Positions 35,843-43,169 of a stretch of DNA of 64,000 nucleotides are shown one piece after another. This DNA is from Amycolatopsis sp. NBRC 101858 (GTDB lineage Bacteria; Actinomycetota; Actinomycetes; Mycobacteriales; Pseudonocardiaceae). The position numbers and the translations under genes were made by a program. Within the stretch, counting starts at the first letter, position 1; each line of letters begins with the position of its first letter. Below the pieces are notes generated by a model that did no database searches, was not told the origin of the DNA, and saw nothing but the letters and a program-made list of their open reading frames with translations. Where the stretch lies: the NCBI RefSeq assembly GCF_030269325.1, contig NZ_BSTD01000007.1, positions 62,001-126,000 on the forward strand, in the 5' to 3' direction.

Positions 35843-36424
35843 TCAGGCGTAGCCCCGTTTGAGCATCATGCCGGCGGCCTTGTCGAACTCGGCGTCGGTC
35901 GGGATGTCGAAGCCCAGCGCGTTCGCGTAGCGGGTGACGATGTTGAACACGGCCGCGACCGCTGCCGCATCCTCGAGCTGTCCCCGGGTGACACCCGCGG
36001 CCAGTGCGGCGCCGACCTGGTCGCCCTGCAATTCATCAGGGCGCACGGTGATGGTTTCCAGCACGGCGAGCGTGGCGCGCAGGGACTTCGAGATGGGCGC
36101 AGTGTGGTAGTCGGCGAGGACTGCGTCGGCCACCGCCTTGTCCATCCCGTGCACGGCGATGGCCCGGTGCGCCCCGACGCAGAAAGTGCACGAGTTCCAC
36201 TGGGCGACCATCGCCGCCATCAGTTCCCGCTCGGATACGGACCATTCGCTCGGTCCGCGCAGCGCAGCTTGCGTCCATGCGCCGAGAGCCGTGCCGACGA
36301 AACCCTTGTGGTAGAACGCAACCCGGGCTGCGTCCGGGAGACGCGCACCCAGCGCCATCGAGATGACCCGGATCAGCATTCTGGTGCGGAGACCGTCCCC
36401 GCGTTCGACCTCAGGCAGGCGCAT
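35843..36424 (-). CDS. carboxymuconolactone decarboxylase/AhpD-like protein
   Basis: 193 residues, all-helical. The AhpD-type redox motif CTFCVGAH (CxxC plus His) is present at about residues 84-91 (TFCVGAHRAIAVHGMDKAVA). Family members act as alkylhydroperoxidase partners or in peroxide defence. The ATG at 36424 lies 14 nt inside the end of the upstream gene; the longer open frame upstream overlaps that gene and reads as non-coding. Forms a two-gene unit with the 36411-36743 protein. Confidence 0.85.
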   Translation of the reverse strand: MRLPEVERGDGLRTRMLIRVISMALGARLPDAARVAFYHKGFVGTALGAWTQAALRGPSEWSVSERELMAAMVAQWNSCTFCVGAHRAIAVHGMDKAVADAVLADYHTAPISKSLRATLAVLETITVRPDELQGDQVGAALAAGVTRGQLEDAAAVAAVFNIVTRYANALGFDIPTDAEFDKAAGMMLKRGYA

Positions 36425-36743
36425 CGGTCGCCTCCTCGATGACCCGGACCGCGGCGTCCCAGCGCGCCAAGCCGGCCCCGACGCAGGCGGACATGACGAC
36501 CTCGAACGCTGCCTTGTCGCTGCCGGCCACGTTCCGGACGGCAGCGACCTCGGCGTCGGTGACCCGGTAGGAGGCTTCGCCGATCTGCCGAGCCAGCTCG
36601 TCGTACGGTTCGGCAACGGCCGGGCCGCCCGCTGCCCGGCGGGCCACCGCGGTCCGGAGCGCCGCTTCGGTGACTCCGGTATCGATGCCCACCGCGGTGC
36701 GCAAGGTTTCCGCTCGGTCGCGGTGTGAGTGGTGGGTGCTCAT
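36411..36743 (-). CDS. hypothetical helical protein paired with AhpD-like protein
   Basis: 110 residues, helical, with a conserved-looking segment YDELARQIGEASYRVTDAEV and one Cys (MSACVGAGLARWDAAVRVIE). The gene overlaps the downstream AhpD-like gene by 14 nt, so a shared function is likely (perhaps a partner or electron-transfer adaptor), but no family function is recognised. GAGAGG stands upstream of its ATG. Confidence 0.7.
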   Translation of the reverse strand: MSTHHSHRDRAETLRTAVGIDTGVTEAALRTAVARRAAGGPAVAEPYDELARQIGEASYRVTDAEVAAVRNVAGSDKAAFEVVMSACVGAGLARWDAAVRVIEEATDAPA

Positions 36744-36794
36744 GTGGCCTCTCCTCGGTCGCCAGGATCGGGTCCGGTGTGGACGGTATCGGCT

Positions 36795-37283
36795 TCAGGC
36801 CCCTGCGGCATCCCGTTGCGTGGCGGCGCGGAACCGGTCGAGGTACAGCGGCCAGCCGGAGCCGAGGCTGGTGAAGCTTTCCCAGCCTTCGCCGTGCCGG
36901 TCGAGGTGCCGGTGTTCGAGCACGACCCGGGTGCGTCCGGCGCCGTCGGCGGTGAACCGGATCTCCACCTCGCTGGTGTGATCGAAATCGGTCTCGAGCT
37001 GCCAGCGCGGGCTGATGTCCCAGCTGAGGACCAGCCGGTCCGACGGCTCGTAGGCCAGGACCCGCGCCCAGGTGCACCGGGTGTCGTCGGTGCCGACGTC
37101 GTATACGCTGCCGCCGGCCTTCGGCTCGAGAACCGTTCGCTCGATCGGCACCGCGAGCAAGTTGTGCTCGCGCGGCTTGACCTCGTCGAACCGCTCAGTG
37201 AACACCCGGAAGGCCTGCTCGACGGGAACATCGACGACGACGTCGGCGTGAACCGAGGTCGCGGCCGGTGACGTGCTGCTCAT
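36795..37283 (-). CDS. SRPBCC (AHSA1/polyketide cyclase-like) protein
   Basis: 162 residues from an internal ATG (37283) preceded by AAAGGA, so it may be made separately from the sigma factor with which it is in frame. START-like helix-grip fold: VVVDVPVEQAFRVFTERFDE, LEPKAGGSVYDVG, SEVEIRFTADGAGRTRVVLE, HGEGWESFTSLGSGWPLYLD. Proteins of this family bind hydrophobic ligands and often accompany ECF42-type sigma factors and DGPF proteins. Ligand unknown. Confidence 0.75.
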   Translation of the reverse strand: MSSTSPAATSVHADVVVDVPVEQAFRVFTERFDEVKPREHNLLAVPIERTVLEPKAGGSVYDVGTDDTRCTWARVLAYEPSDRLVLSWDISPRWQLETDFDHTSEVEIRFTADGAGRTRVVLEHRHLDRHGEGWESFTSLGSGWPLYLDRFRAATQRDAAGA

Positions 37284-38594
37284 GGGTGATGTCCTTTCGG
37301 CGGTCGTCGGTTGACTCACCAGAGGACGAACAGCCGCCCGGGTTCTCGACAGCTCATCACTCCACTTTTCACTTTTTTCGAGGGTGTGGATGCGGCCGGC
37401 GAGGTAGCGCTGGTCAGCAGGGTTGGTGGCGAGGTCGCGAGCACGCTGGTACGCCGCGATGGCCGCGTCGGCGCGGCCGAGGCGGCGCAGGAGATCGGCG
37501 CGGGCGGCGTGCTGCAGGTGGTAGCCGTCGAGCCCCTCGATCCGGTCGATCAACGCCAGTCCCTCGGCCGGGGTGGTGGCCATCGCGATCGCCACGGCGT
37601 GGTTGAGGGCGACCACCGGCGACGGCGTCAACGTGAACAGCTGCCCGTAGACCGCGGCGATCGCGGCCCAGTTCGTGTCGTCGGCCGTCGGCGCCTGGGC
37701 GTGCAGGACCGCGATGGTCGCCTGCAGTTGGTACGGCCCGGGCGTGCCGAGCCGCAGCGCCCGGTCCAGCAGCCCGACCGCTTCGGCGATCTCGGCGCGG
37801 TCCCACCGCGAGCGGTCCTGATCTTCGAGCAGGACGACGTCGCCGTCCGCGTCGTACCGAGTGGCGGCGCGCGAGTCCTGCAACAGCATCAGCGCGGCCA
37901 AGCCGAGCGCTTCCGGCTCATCCGGCATGAGGGTGGCGACGAGCTTGGCCAGCCGGATCGCTTCCTGCTGCAGCTCCCGGAACTCGGGCTGGTCCGGGCC
38001 GGCGGTGTAGCCGCGGGTGAAGATCAGGTAGATCACGGCGAGGACGCCGGAGAGCCGCTCGGGCAGCAGGTGATCGGCAGGGACGTCGAGGCTGATGCCC
38101 GCGTCGCGGATCTTGCGTTTGGCCCGCACGAGCCGCTGAGCCAGCGCCGGCTCGGCGACCAGGAAGGTCCGGGCGGTCTGCCCGGCGGTCAGTCCGGCCA
38201 CGGCCTGCAACGTGAGCGCGACGTGCGCTTCCTCGGCCAGTGCTGGGTGGCAGCAGGTGAAGATGAGGCTGAGCCGCTCGTCACCGACACTGAGCAGGCG
38301 ATCTTCGTCGAATTCCACGGTCGTCGCCTCCGGTGGTTCTCCGAGCTGAGCGAGCTTTTCGCGACCTCGGCGGGCACGGCGGAGCCGGTCGACGGCGGTG
38401 TTGCGGTCGGCGGTCAGCAGCCATGCGACCGGGTCGTCGGGTGGCTGGTCGTCCCAAGTGCGCAGGGCGAGCGCGCACGCGTCCTGCAGCGCGTCTTCGG
38501 CGAGTTCGAAGTCGCCCAGCGCGCGGACCAGGGCGGCGAGCATCTTGGTGCGGTAGTCGCGGTAGGTCTCCTGCAGGATGGGCGTGGCCGTCAT
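36795..38594 (-). CDS. ECF42-type sigma factor, in frame with a downstream SRPBCC domain
   Basis: 599-residue open frame. Residues 1-~290: sigma regions 2 and 4 (FELAEDALQDACALALRTWD; LTLQAVAGLTAGQTARTFLV) and the SigJ-like/DUF6596 extension; to ~415 TPR-like repeats (LQHAARADLLRRLGRADAAI). This is the layout of ECF42 sigma factors, usually cotranscribed with DGPF (YCII) proteins, as here: ATGA overlap with 38591-38965. Such proteins normally end near HTLEK; here no stop follows and the frame runs 20 residues into an SRPBCC protein. One more A in the A6 run near 37371 would give the stop LEKK. Fusion, slippage site or sequencing error. Confidence 0.8.
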   Translation of the reverse strand: MTATPILQETYRDYRTKMLAALVRALGDFELAEDALQDACALALRTWDDQPPDDPVAWLLTADRNTAVDRLRRARRGREKLAQLGEPPEATTVEFDEDRLLSVGDERLSLIFTCCHPALAEEAHVALTLQAVAGLTAGQTARTFLVAEPALAQRLVRAKRKIRDAGISLDVPADHLLPERLSGVLAVIYLIFTRGYTAGPDQPEFRELQQEAIRLAKLVATLMPDEPEALGLAALMLLQDSRAATRYDADGDVVLLEDQDRSRWDRAEIAEAVGLLDRALRLGTPGPYQLQATIAVLHAQAPTADDTNWAAIAAVYGQLFTLTPSPVVALNHAVAIAMATTPAEGLALIDRIEGLDGYHLQHAARADLLRRLGRADAAIAAYQRARDLATNPADQRYLAGRIHTLEKSEKWSDELSRTRAAVRPLVSQPTTAERTSPMSSTSPAATSVHADVVVDVPVEQAFRVFTERFDEVKPREHNLLAVPIERTVLEPKAGGSVYDVGTDDTRCTWARVLAYEPSDRLVLSWDISPRWQLETDFDHTSEVEIRFTADGAGRTRVVLEHRHLDRHGEGWESFTSLGSGWPLYLDRFRAATQRDAAGA

Positions 38595-38965
38595 GCGCCT
38601 GTCGACGGGCGGTGGTCGAGGTCCGGGACGCCGGCGATCGGGCGGACCTCGATCGTGCCGTCGGCGGCCATCGGGCAGAGCGCGGCCAGCTCAAGTGCTT
38701 CGTCGAGGGTGCGGCAGTCCAGGACGTAGGTGCCGCCGAGGTGCTCGTGGGTCTCGGGGAACGGGCCGTCGGTGATCAGCGTCTTGCCCTCGCGGACGCT
38801 GACGGTGGTGGCGGTGTGCTCGCCCATGAGCGGGTGGCCGGAGACGAACGCGCCTCGCCGGCGGCATTCCTCGGCGAAGGCGTTCACCTTGGCCAGCGCG
38901 TCGGGGAAGGCCGGGTCGCCGGGTTCGGGGCGGTCGCAGTTGTAGATCAGCAGCATGTACTGCAC
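38591..38965 (-). CDS. DGPF/YCII-domain protein, partner of the ECF42 sigma factor
   Basis: 124 residues from a GTG with GGAGGA upstream; the open frame extends further but those residues look non-coding. YQ-type beginning QYMLLIYNCDRP and the motif TDGPFPETHEHLGG define the YCII-related DGPF family. ECF42 sigma factors are conserved next to such proteins, which are thought to act in their control. Translationally coupled to the sigma gene (ATGA). Confidence 0.88.
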   Translation of the reverse strand: MQYMLLIYNCDRPEPGDPAFPDALAKVNAFAEECRRRGAFVSGHPLMGEHTATTVSVREGKTLITDGPFPETHEHLGGTYVLDCRTLDEALELAALCPMAADGTIEVRPIAGVPDLDHRPSTGA

Positions 38966-39076
38966 GTGTCCTCCAGCTCGAGCTGTGGTGCTGTCGTCGA
39001 AGAGGATGACGAACGGATCGACCGTAACTCGACAGCCCGGTTCGAGCGTTCTGAGACTCGCCGTCCTCTCGACGCC

Positions 39077-39402
39077 GTGCATGCGGCGATGTTCATCGAC
39101 GCGATCCACGTCAAGGTCCCGACGGGCAGGTCGTCAACCGGCCCGTCAACGCCGCCATCAGTGTCACCGTCGACGGTCGCATGGACGCCCTCGGCCTGTA
39201 GACGGGCACCGGTGGCGAGGGCGCAAAGTTCTGGATGAGCGTGCTGATCGACCTGAAGAACCGCGGCACCCGGAACGTGTTCTTCGTCGTCTGCGACCGA
39301 CTCAAATGCCCGCCCTGCGTCGTGGCGAACGTGTGGCCGCAAACTATTGTTCAGACCTGCATGGTTTACTTGATCCGCAACACCTTTCAGCTCGTGTCCT
39401 GA
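39077..39402 (+). mobile_element. IS256-family transposase remnant
   Basis: Translated pieces read FIDAIHVKV, then (shifted) DGQVVNRPVNAAISVTVDG, an in-frame TAG, TGTGGEGAKFWMSVLIDLKN and WPQTIVQTCMVYLIRNTFQL. These match the central mutator/IS256 transposase region around the first catalytic Asp. Both ends are missing and at least one frameshift and one stop are present. The remnant abuts the truncated 3' end of the arsenite methyltransferase gene. Confidence 0.8.
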
Positions 39403-40079
39403 CCGGACTGGGGCGCGGTGAAACGCGACAATTCGAGCTTCCGGTAGCGATCGTCGGTGAGCGCGCCACCGAGGCACTCGACCGAGCCTGCGCGGGCCGC
39501 GCGTTCGGCGTCGGTGAGGGTGCCGTCGGCGAGGATGTCGGTGACGACGAGGCGGCCGCCGGGTCGCAGGACTCGGGCGATCTCGCCGAACACCGCGGGC
39601 TTGTCCGACGACAGGGCGATGACACAGTTGGAGATGACGACGTTGACCGAGGTGTCCGGTAACGGGATCTGCTCGATGGTGCCCTTGAGGAAGTCGACGT
39701 TGGTGACGCCGACCCGCTCGGCTTGCCGGCGGACGAGGGTCAGCATCTCGTCGGTCATGTCCAGTCCGATGGACTGGCCGGCCGGGCCAACGCGGCGGGC
39801 GGAGAGCAGGACGTCCAACCCGCCGCCGGAGCCGAGGTCGAGCACGGTCTCAACGGCCTTCAGCTCGGCGACGGCGAGCGGGTTACCGCAGCCGAGATCG
39901 GTCGCGGCCACCTCGACCGGAACCTCCGCGCCAGCGTAATGCACGGCACCGAGCCGGTCCGCGTCGCCGTCGCCGTCACCGTCACCGTCACCGGCCAGCA
40001 AGCCGGTCCCCTCCCCTGACAGAGCGCGCCGGGCGGCGGTGGCATCGCGGTCGTGGACGGCATCGCGATCGGGATTCAT
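39387..40079 (-). CDS. arsM: arsenite methyltransferase-like protein, C-terminally truncated
   Basis: 230 residues from MNPDRDAVHDRD. SAM-binding Rossmann core: VETVLDLGSGGGLDVLLSAR (motif I), IGLDMTDEMLTLVRR and the typical ArsM segments FLKGTIEQIPLPDTSVNVVI and SNCVIALSSDKPAVFGEIAR. It ends after GALTDDRYRKLELS with a non-homologous tail encoded antisense to the IS256 remnant, losing the last ~40 residues of the family. A (GTCACC)n-type repeat encodes an acidic GDGDGDGDGDAD stretch. Would methylate As(III); whether the truncated form works is uncertain. Next to a broken arsR. Confidence 0.7.
   Translation of the reverse strand: MNPDRDAVHDRDATAARRALSGEGTGLLAGDGDGDGDGDADRLGAVHYAGAEVPVEVAATDLGCGNPLAVAELKAVETVLDLGSGGGLDVLLSARRVGPAGQSIGLDMTDEMLTLVRRQAERVGVTNVDFLKGTIEQIPLPDTSVNVVISNCVIALSSDKPAVFGEIARVLRPGGRLVVTDILADGTLTDAERAARAGSVECLGGALTDDRYRKLELSRFTAPQSGQDTS
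39963..39991. repeat. short tandem repeat in arsM
   Basis: Five GTC(G/A)CC hexamers in tandem, encoding alternating Gly-Asp in the arsenite methyltransferase-like gene. Prone to length variation. Confidence 0.7.
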
Positions 40080-40108
40080 CAGGCCTGCTCGTCGATGGTT
40101 TCGGCGAA

Positions 40109-40423
40109 CTACCGGACCCCGCGCCCCATGACGACGTCCGCGGCGCTCGGGAAGCAGGCCACGCACTCTTCGTTGACCCGCTAGAGCCGAGCGTTCCCCC
40201 GCGGCTCAACCAGCACGAACCCGATGTCGGCGAGGACCTTGAGGTGCGCGGGTACGGTGGACTGCCCCACGCTGACCTGCTCGACGATCTCCCCCACCGT
40301 CACCGGCGCGCCGGTGACGGCGAGCAGGTTAAGAATCTGCACCCGCGTCGGATCGGCGAGCGTCCGAAACCACTCGGCGTAGGTTTTGGCAGTGTCCCGA
40401 TCCAGCACGACAACCCCTTTCAT
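40109..40423 (-). pseudogene. arsR: arsR-type repressor with premature stop
   Basis: The ArsR fold is clear: TYAEWFRTLADPTRVQILNL, VTVGEIVEQVSVGQSTVPAH (recognition helix), LVEPRGNARL. A TAG then interrupts the frame at residue 81 (TAC in relatives, Tyr) and the same frame continues RVNEECVACFPSAADVVMGR to a stop at 40109. The full-length protein would carry the ECVACFP cysteine pair near its end. An 80-residue truncated repressor could still bind DNA. It precedes arsM, as in arsenic operons. Confidence 0.75.
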
Positions 40424-40630
40424 CGCCCATCGACGATAGACCTGACACCCGCAAACTGCCCGGAGCTGATCCCGCGTCGCGACCCGGCTCCTCAGGTAAA
40501 CCGACCACTCGGCACGCCGGTGCCAAGCACGGCGGGGCGAAACGATCTCGTGGCGTACGGTGCATTCCGCGAGGTTCGCCGACGACCGGAAGGGACCATC
40601 CTCCCCCTCCGGTTGCGGAAGACACGGGCT

Positions 40631-40801
40631 TCACCAGTCCACTCGGGACTGTCCCTGATCGGCTGGTTCGACGGACTCCGCGCAGTGCGCCTCGGCCTCG
40701 GCCGGGCCGCCGTCGACGAACCGGCCGCAGTCCGGGCACACGTGGGAAAGCCAGCACGCCGAGTCTCCGCCGCGCCGGCCCGACTCCTCCTCCGAGGTCA
40801 C
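40631..40801 (-). CDS. small CPxCGR protein (copy 2)
   Basis: 56 residues from a GTG overlapping the stop of the DUF488 gene (GTGA), so it is coupled to it. LSHVCPDCGRFVDGGPAEAE with a following HC closely matches the protein at 27770-27925. The CPxC...HC set suggests a small zinc site. Acidic C-terminal tail. Function unknown; its conserved position after MarR (here broken) and DUF488 is the clue. Confidence 0.65.
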   Translation of the reverse strand: MTSEEESGRRGGDSACWLSHVCPDCGRFVDGGPAEAEAHCAESVEPADQGQSRVDW

Positions 40802-41166
40802 GGGAGCTGCCGGAGAAGTTCGGCCAGGACGGCAGCGTGGCTGTGCTCCACGTCCTTGGTCGCGGTGAGCAGTGTCAGCGCCCGGCCGCCGGACAGCGCG
40901 CCGACCCGCTCGAGTTCGGCGCGACCGGCGTCGGTGTCGAGCTCGGCGCGATATCGGGAGGCGAACTCGGCGAACTTCGCCGGGTCGTGACCGAACCACG
41001 CCCGCAGTCCAGCGGACGGCGTGACGTCCTTGTGCCACGCGTCGAGGTCGATCGCGCCCTTGCGGATCCCTCTCGGCCACAGCCGGTCCACGAGCACCCG
41101 AACGCCGTCGCCGGCGGCGGACTCGTCGTACACCCGTCGGACTCGGATGGTCCTCTTCCGGGTCAT
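40798..41166 (-). CDS. DUF488 family protein
   Basis: 122 residues. Typical DUF488 (YeaO-like) signatures: VRVLVDRLWPRGIRKGAIDL, LRAWFGHDPAKFAEFASRYR and LTLLTATKDVEHSHAAVLAE. The family is widespread, cytoplasmic and of unknown function. Its ATG overlaps the stop codon of the decayed MarR gene (ATGA), showing that the three once formed one operon. Confidence 0.9.
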   Translation of the reverse strand: MTRKRTIRVRRVYDESAAGDGVRVLVDRLWPRGIRKGAIDLDAWHKDVTPSAGLRAWFGHDPAKFAEFASRYRAELDTDAGRAELERVGALSGGRALTLLTATKDVEHSHAAVLAELLRQLP

Positions 41167-41568
41167 TCATCGCCTCCTTCGTCCCAGATCGGCAAGGTCA
41201 GGGTTATTCCCAGGCGCCCGAACTCGTCGCGGTGCAGCGCGCTCAGCCGGCCAGCGCCCGCTGTCCGGGCTTGATGAGTTGAACCCGCACGGCGCGGGCG
41301 TCGCTGGGCTCCGGGTCCTGCTTCTTTGCCCGGTCGACCAGTTCGACAACGCTGTGGTGGCGCAACTGCAGACGCTCGGCCAGTTATCGCATGGTCGCCC
41401 ACCCACGGGCGGAAAGCCCTTGAGCGCCAGCATCAGCTGGTACTGCTCGGGCCTGAGGCCGTGACAGCGCACGGTTTCTTCGCTGAAGCGCAGGTAGCGC
41501 CGGATCTCGAACCGGAAGCGCGCAAGCTCCTCGAAGTCCTGTTGGCGAGCCGCTTCGATCCCACGCAA
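41163..41568 (-). pseudogene. MarR-family regulator gene, decayed paralogue
   Basis: The N-terminal half QDFEELARFRFEIRRYLRFS and EQYQLMLALKGFPPV is almost identical to the intact MarR at 27254. The frame then shifts; in another frame WATMR is followed by a TAA, then LAERLQLRHHSVVELVDRAK and DARAVRVQLIKPGQRALAG ending in a stop; a third frame resumes LSALHRDEFGRLGITLTLPI and WDEGG to 41163. So at least two frameshifts and one nonsense codon. It heads the DUF488/CPxCGR genes. Confidence 0.88.
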
Positions 41569-41584
41569 GTTGCCCTCATCGTCG

Positions 41585-42463
41585 TCACTGCGTCCGGACG
41601 ACCGCGACGGGACAGTTGGCGCGCTGCAGGACAGCCTGGCTCACCGAGCCCAGCAACGCCGCGCGAACACTACTCCGGCCCCGAGAACCGACCACGACCA
41701 GCGCCGCGCCCGACGACTCGCCGACCAGGACGTCCGGGGCGCGGCCCTCGATCAGCCGGAGTCCGACGTGGACTCCGGCCACCTGGCGGCGCCAGCGCGC
41801 GAAGACACCCTGCAAGGATTGCCAGGCTGCGGCTTCGGAGAGGGACCAGTCATCGGTCACCGCAGTGATGTCGATGCTCTCGTGCCGAGTCCAGGCGTGC
41901 ACCGCCGTCACCGTGAGACCGCGTTGGGCCGCCGCCCGCACGGCGAACTCCAGGACTCGTTCGGACTGCCCGGTCCCGTCGATCCCGGCCACCACCCGGG
42001 CGACCGAACGGTGCGACACACTGGCCCGCATCGGACGGACCACGACCACCGGGCAGGTCGAGTGCATGACGACGCGGGAACCGGTCGACCCGCCCAGCAG
42101 GCCGCGCAGCCCGCTCAGTCGCCGGCCGCCGAGAACCAGCAATTCGGCATCGCCGCACTGGGCGAGCATCGCCGGCGCACCCGCCGCCGCCACCGATCGG
42201 ACCTCGAGATCCAGGTCGGAGGCCACCCGCCGCACGCGCCGCACCGCTTGCGCGAGCACCGCCCCGGCCATGACGGGGATGTCGCCGCCGTCCCCGGATG
42301 ACGGCTCCCCGCTGTGCGCCACCCACGACGACGCGGCGGCATACGCGTGCACGACCCGCAAAGGCAGTCCGCGCGCCGCCGCCTCGGCGGCGGCCCAGTC
42401 GAGGGCATCGTGGCTGCGCCCGGCCCCGTCCACGCCCACCACGATCGAAGGTTGACGCCGCAC
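41585..42463 (-). CDS. universal stress protein (two USP domains)
   Basis: 292 residues from a GTG with AGGTGG upstream. Domain 1: IVVGVDGAGRSHDALDWAAA, ELLVLGGRRLSGLRGLLGGS (the first loop Gly-Ser region is diverged: GGRRLSG instead of GSRGxxG); domain 2: VVAGIDGTGQSERVLEFAVR, VVVGSRGRSSVRAALLGSVS. Domain 2 keeps the ATP-binding loop. Close paralogue of 22663-23538. The MarR-type operator core lies 38 nt upstream of its start, so it is probably controlled by the MarR at 27254. Confidence 0.9.
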   Translation of the reverse strand: MRRQPSIVVGVDGAGRSHDALDWAAAEAAARGLPLRVVHAYAAASSWVAHSGEPSSGDGGDIPVMAGAVLAQAVRRVRRVASDLDLEVRSVAAAGAPAMLAQCGDAELLVLGGRRLSGLRGLLGGSTGSRVVMHSTCPVVVVRPMRASVSHRSVARVVAGIDGTGQSERVLEFAVRAAAQRGLTVTAVHAWTRHESIDITAVTDDWSLSEAAAWQSLQGVFARWRRQVAGVHVGLRLIEGRAPDVLVGESSGAALVVVGSRGRSSVRAALLGSVSQAVLQRANCPVAVVRTQ

Positions 42464-42500
42464 GGCCCACCTGCCTCTTCGCCTATCGGACGCGCCCACA

Positions 42501-42515
42501 TGTATCGTATCACGA
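42501..42515. promoter_or_regulatory. second MarR-type operator, upstream of USP
   Basis: TGTATCGTATCACGA is identical to 27179-27193. Including flanks it forms TATCGT-ATC-ACGACA, an imperfect dyad, in an A/T-rich island 38 nt before the USP start. It lies where the promoter would be. Confidence 0.7.
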
Positions 42516-42553
42516 CATATTTTGGCCGTCTGCTGAAGATTCCGGTGACGACC

Positions 42554-42856
42554 GCAAGGCTCCGCGTCGACCAATGTGACGTGCACCATCGCACCACCAG
42601 GCACCCAGCAGGTTCGTCTCTCGCCCGGCTTCGCACCCGCCAGCGCACGCCCGATCGTCGAGTCCAGTGAACAAACCTCGAAATCATCGTGGTCCGCGTC
42701 GTCGCGTGAGGCGAGCCGGAAGGTTTCGTCGGTGGTGACGTCGTCGTTACGAAACGTGAGGACCATGCCCGGCTCGACGATGCCATCGTCGGGCGGATCC
42801 TCCCCGACAACGACATCGCGCGGGATGTCCTCTATCTGACGGATCCGCACCTGACG
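42554..42856 (-). pseudogene. GreA/GreB-type C-terminal domain fragment
   Basis: VRIRQIEDIPRDVVVGEDPP, DDGIVEPGMVLTFRND, SLDSTIGRALAGAKPGERR and VHVTLVDAEP match the C-terminal FKBP-like domain of Gre transcript-cleavage factors. The N-terminal coiled coil is not seen, and no stop follows: the frame runs on through the operator into the USP gene. An orphan fragment, most likely inactive. Confidence 0.65.
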
Positions 42857-43036
42857 GTGCCGCCTCCGCGCGAAGCTGTCCTCGTGGCGCCGCCCGCCGT
42901 TCCTCCGCGCCCGAGCACCGCGTCGAGTTCGGCGACCAGGCACGAGTAGGCGTGGGGAGTCGGCCAGGGACGTTTCGTTGCGTCCCGCGACGGTCAGCGG
43001 GACTCCAGCCTGTCGACGCGCCGGGAAAACAAGGGC

Positions 43037-43135
43037 ACCGGCGTCGGCCGCGAATCCGATGGCAGCTTTCAGCGGGATGACTCTTTCGGCGCGCAGCAAG
43101 GTGTTTTCGGCACGGAGCCGAGCCAGTTCGACTTC
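43037..43135 (-). mobile_element. IS3-family OrfA fragment
   Basis: VELARLRAENTLLRAERVIP followed by LKAAIGFAADAG matches the leucine-zipper end of IS3-type OrfA proteins (LxxLRxENxxLRxERxxLKKAAAFFA). About 33 codons remain, directly after the amino-acid dehydrogenase remnant. Confidence 0.55.
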
Positions 43136-43169
43136 CAGGCCGTGAGCGGTGCGGGCTCGCTGTCCGGCG

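Noticed and set aside
39963..39991. CRISPR-like repeat
   Set aside because: Six-base tandem repeat within coding sequence; no spacers.
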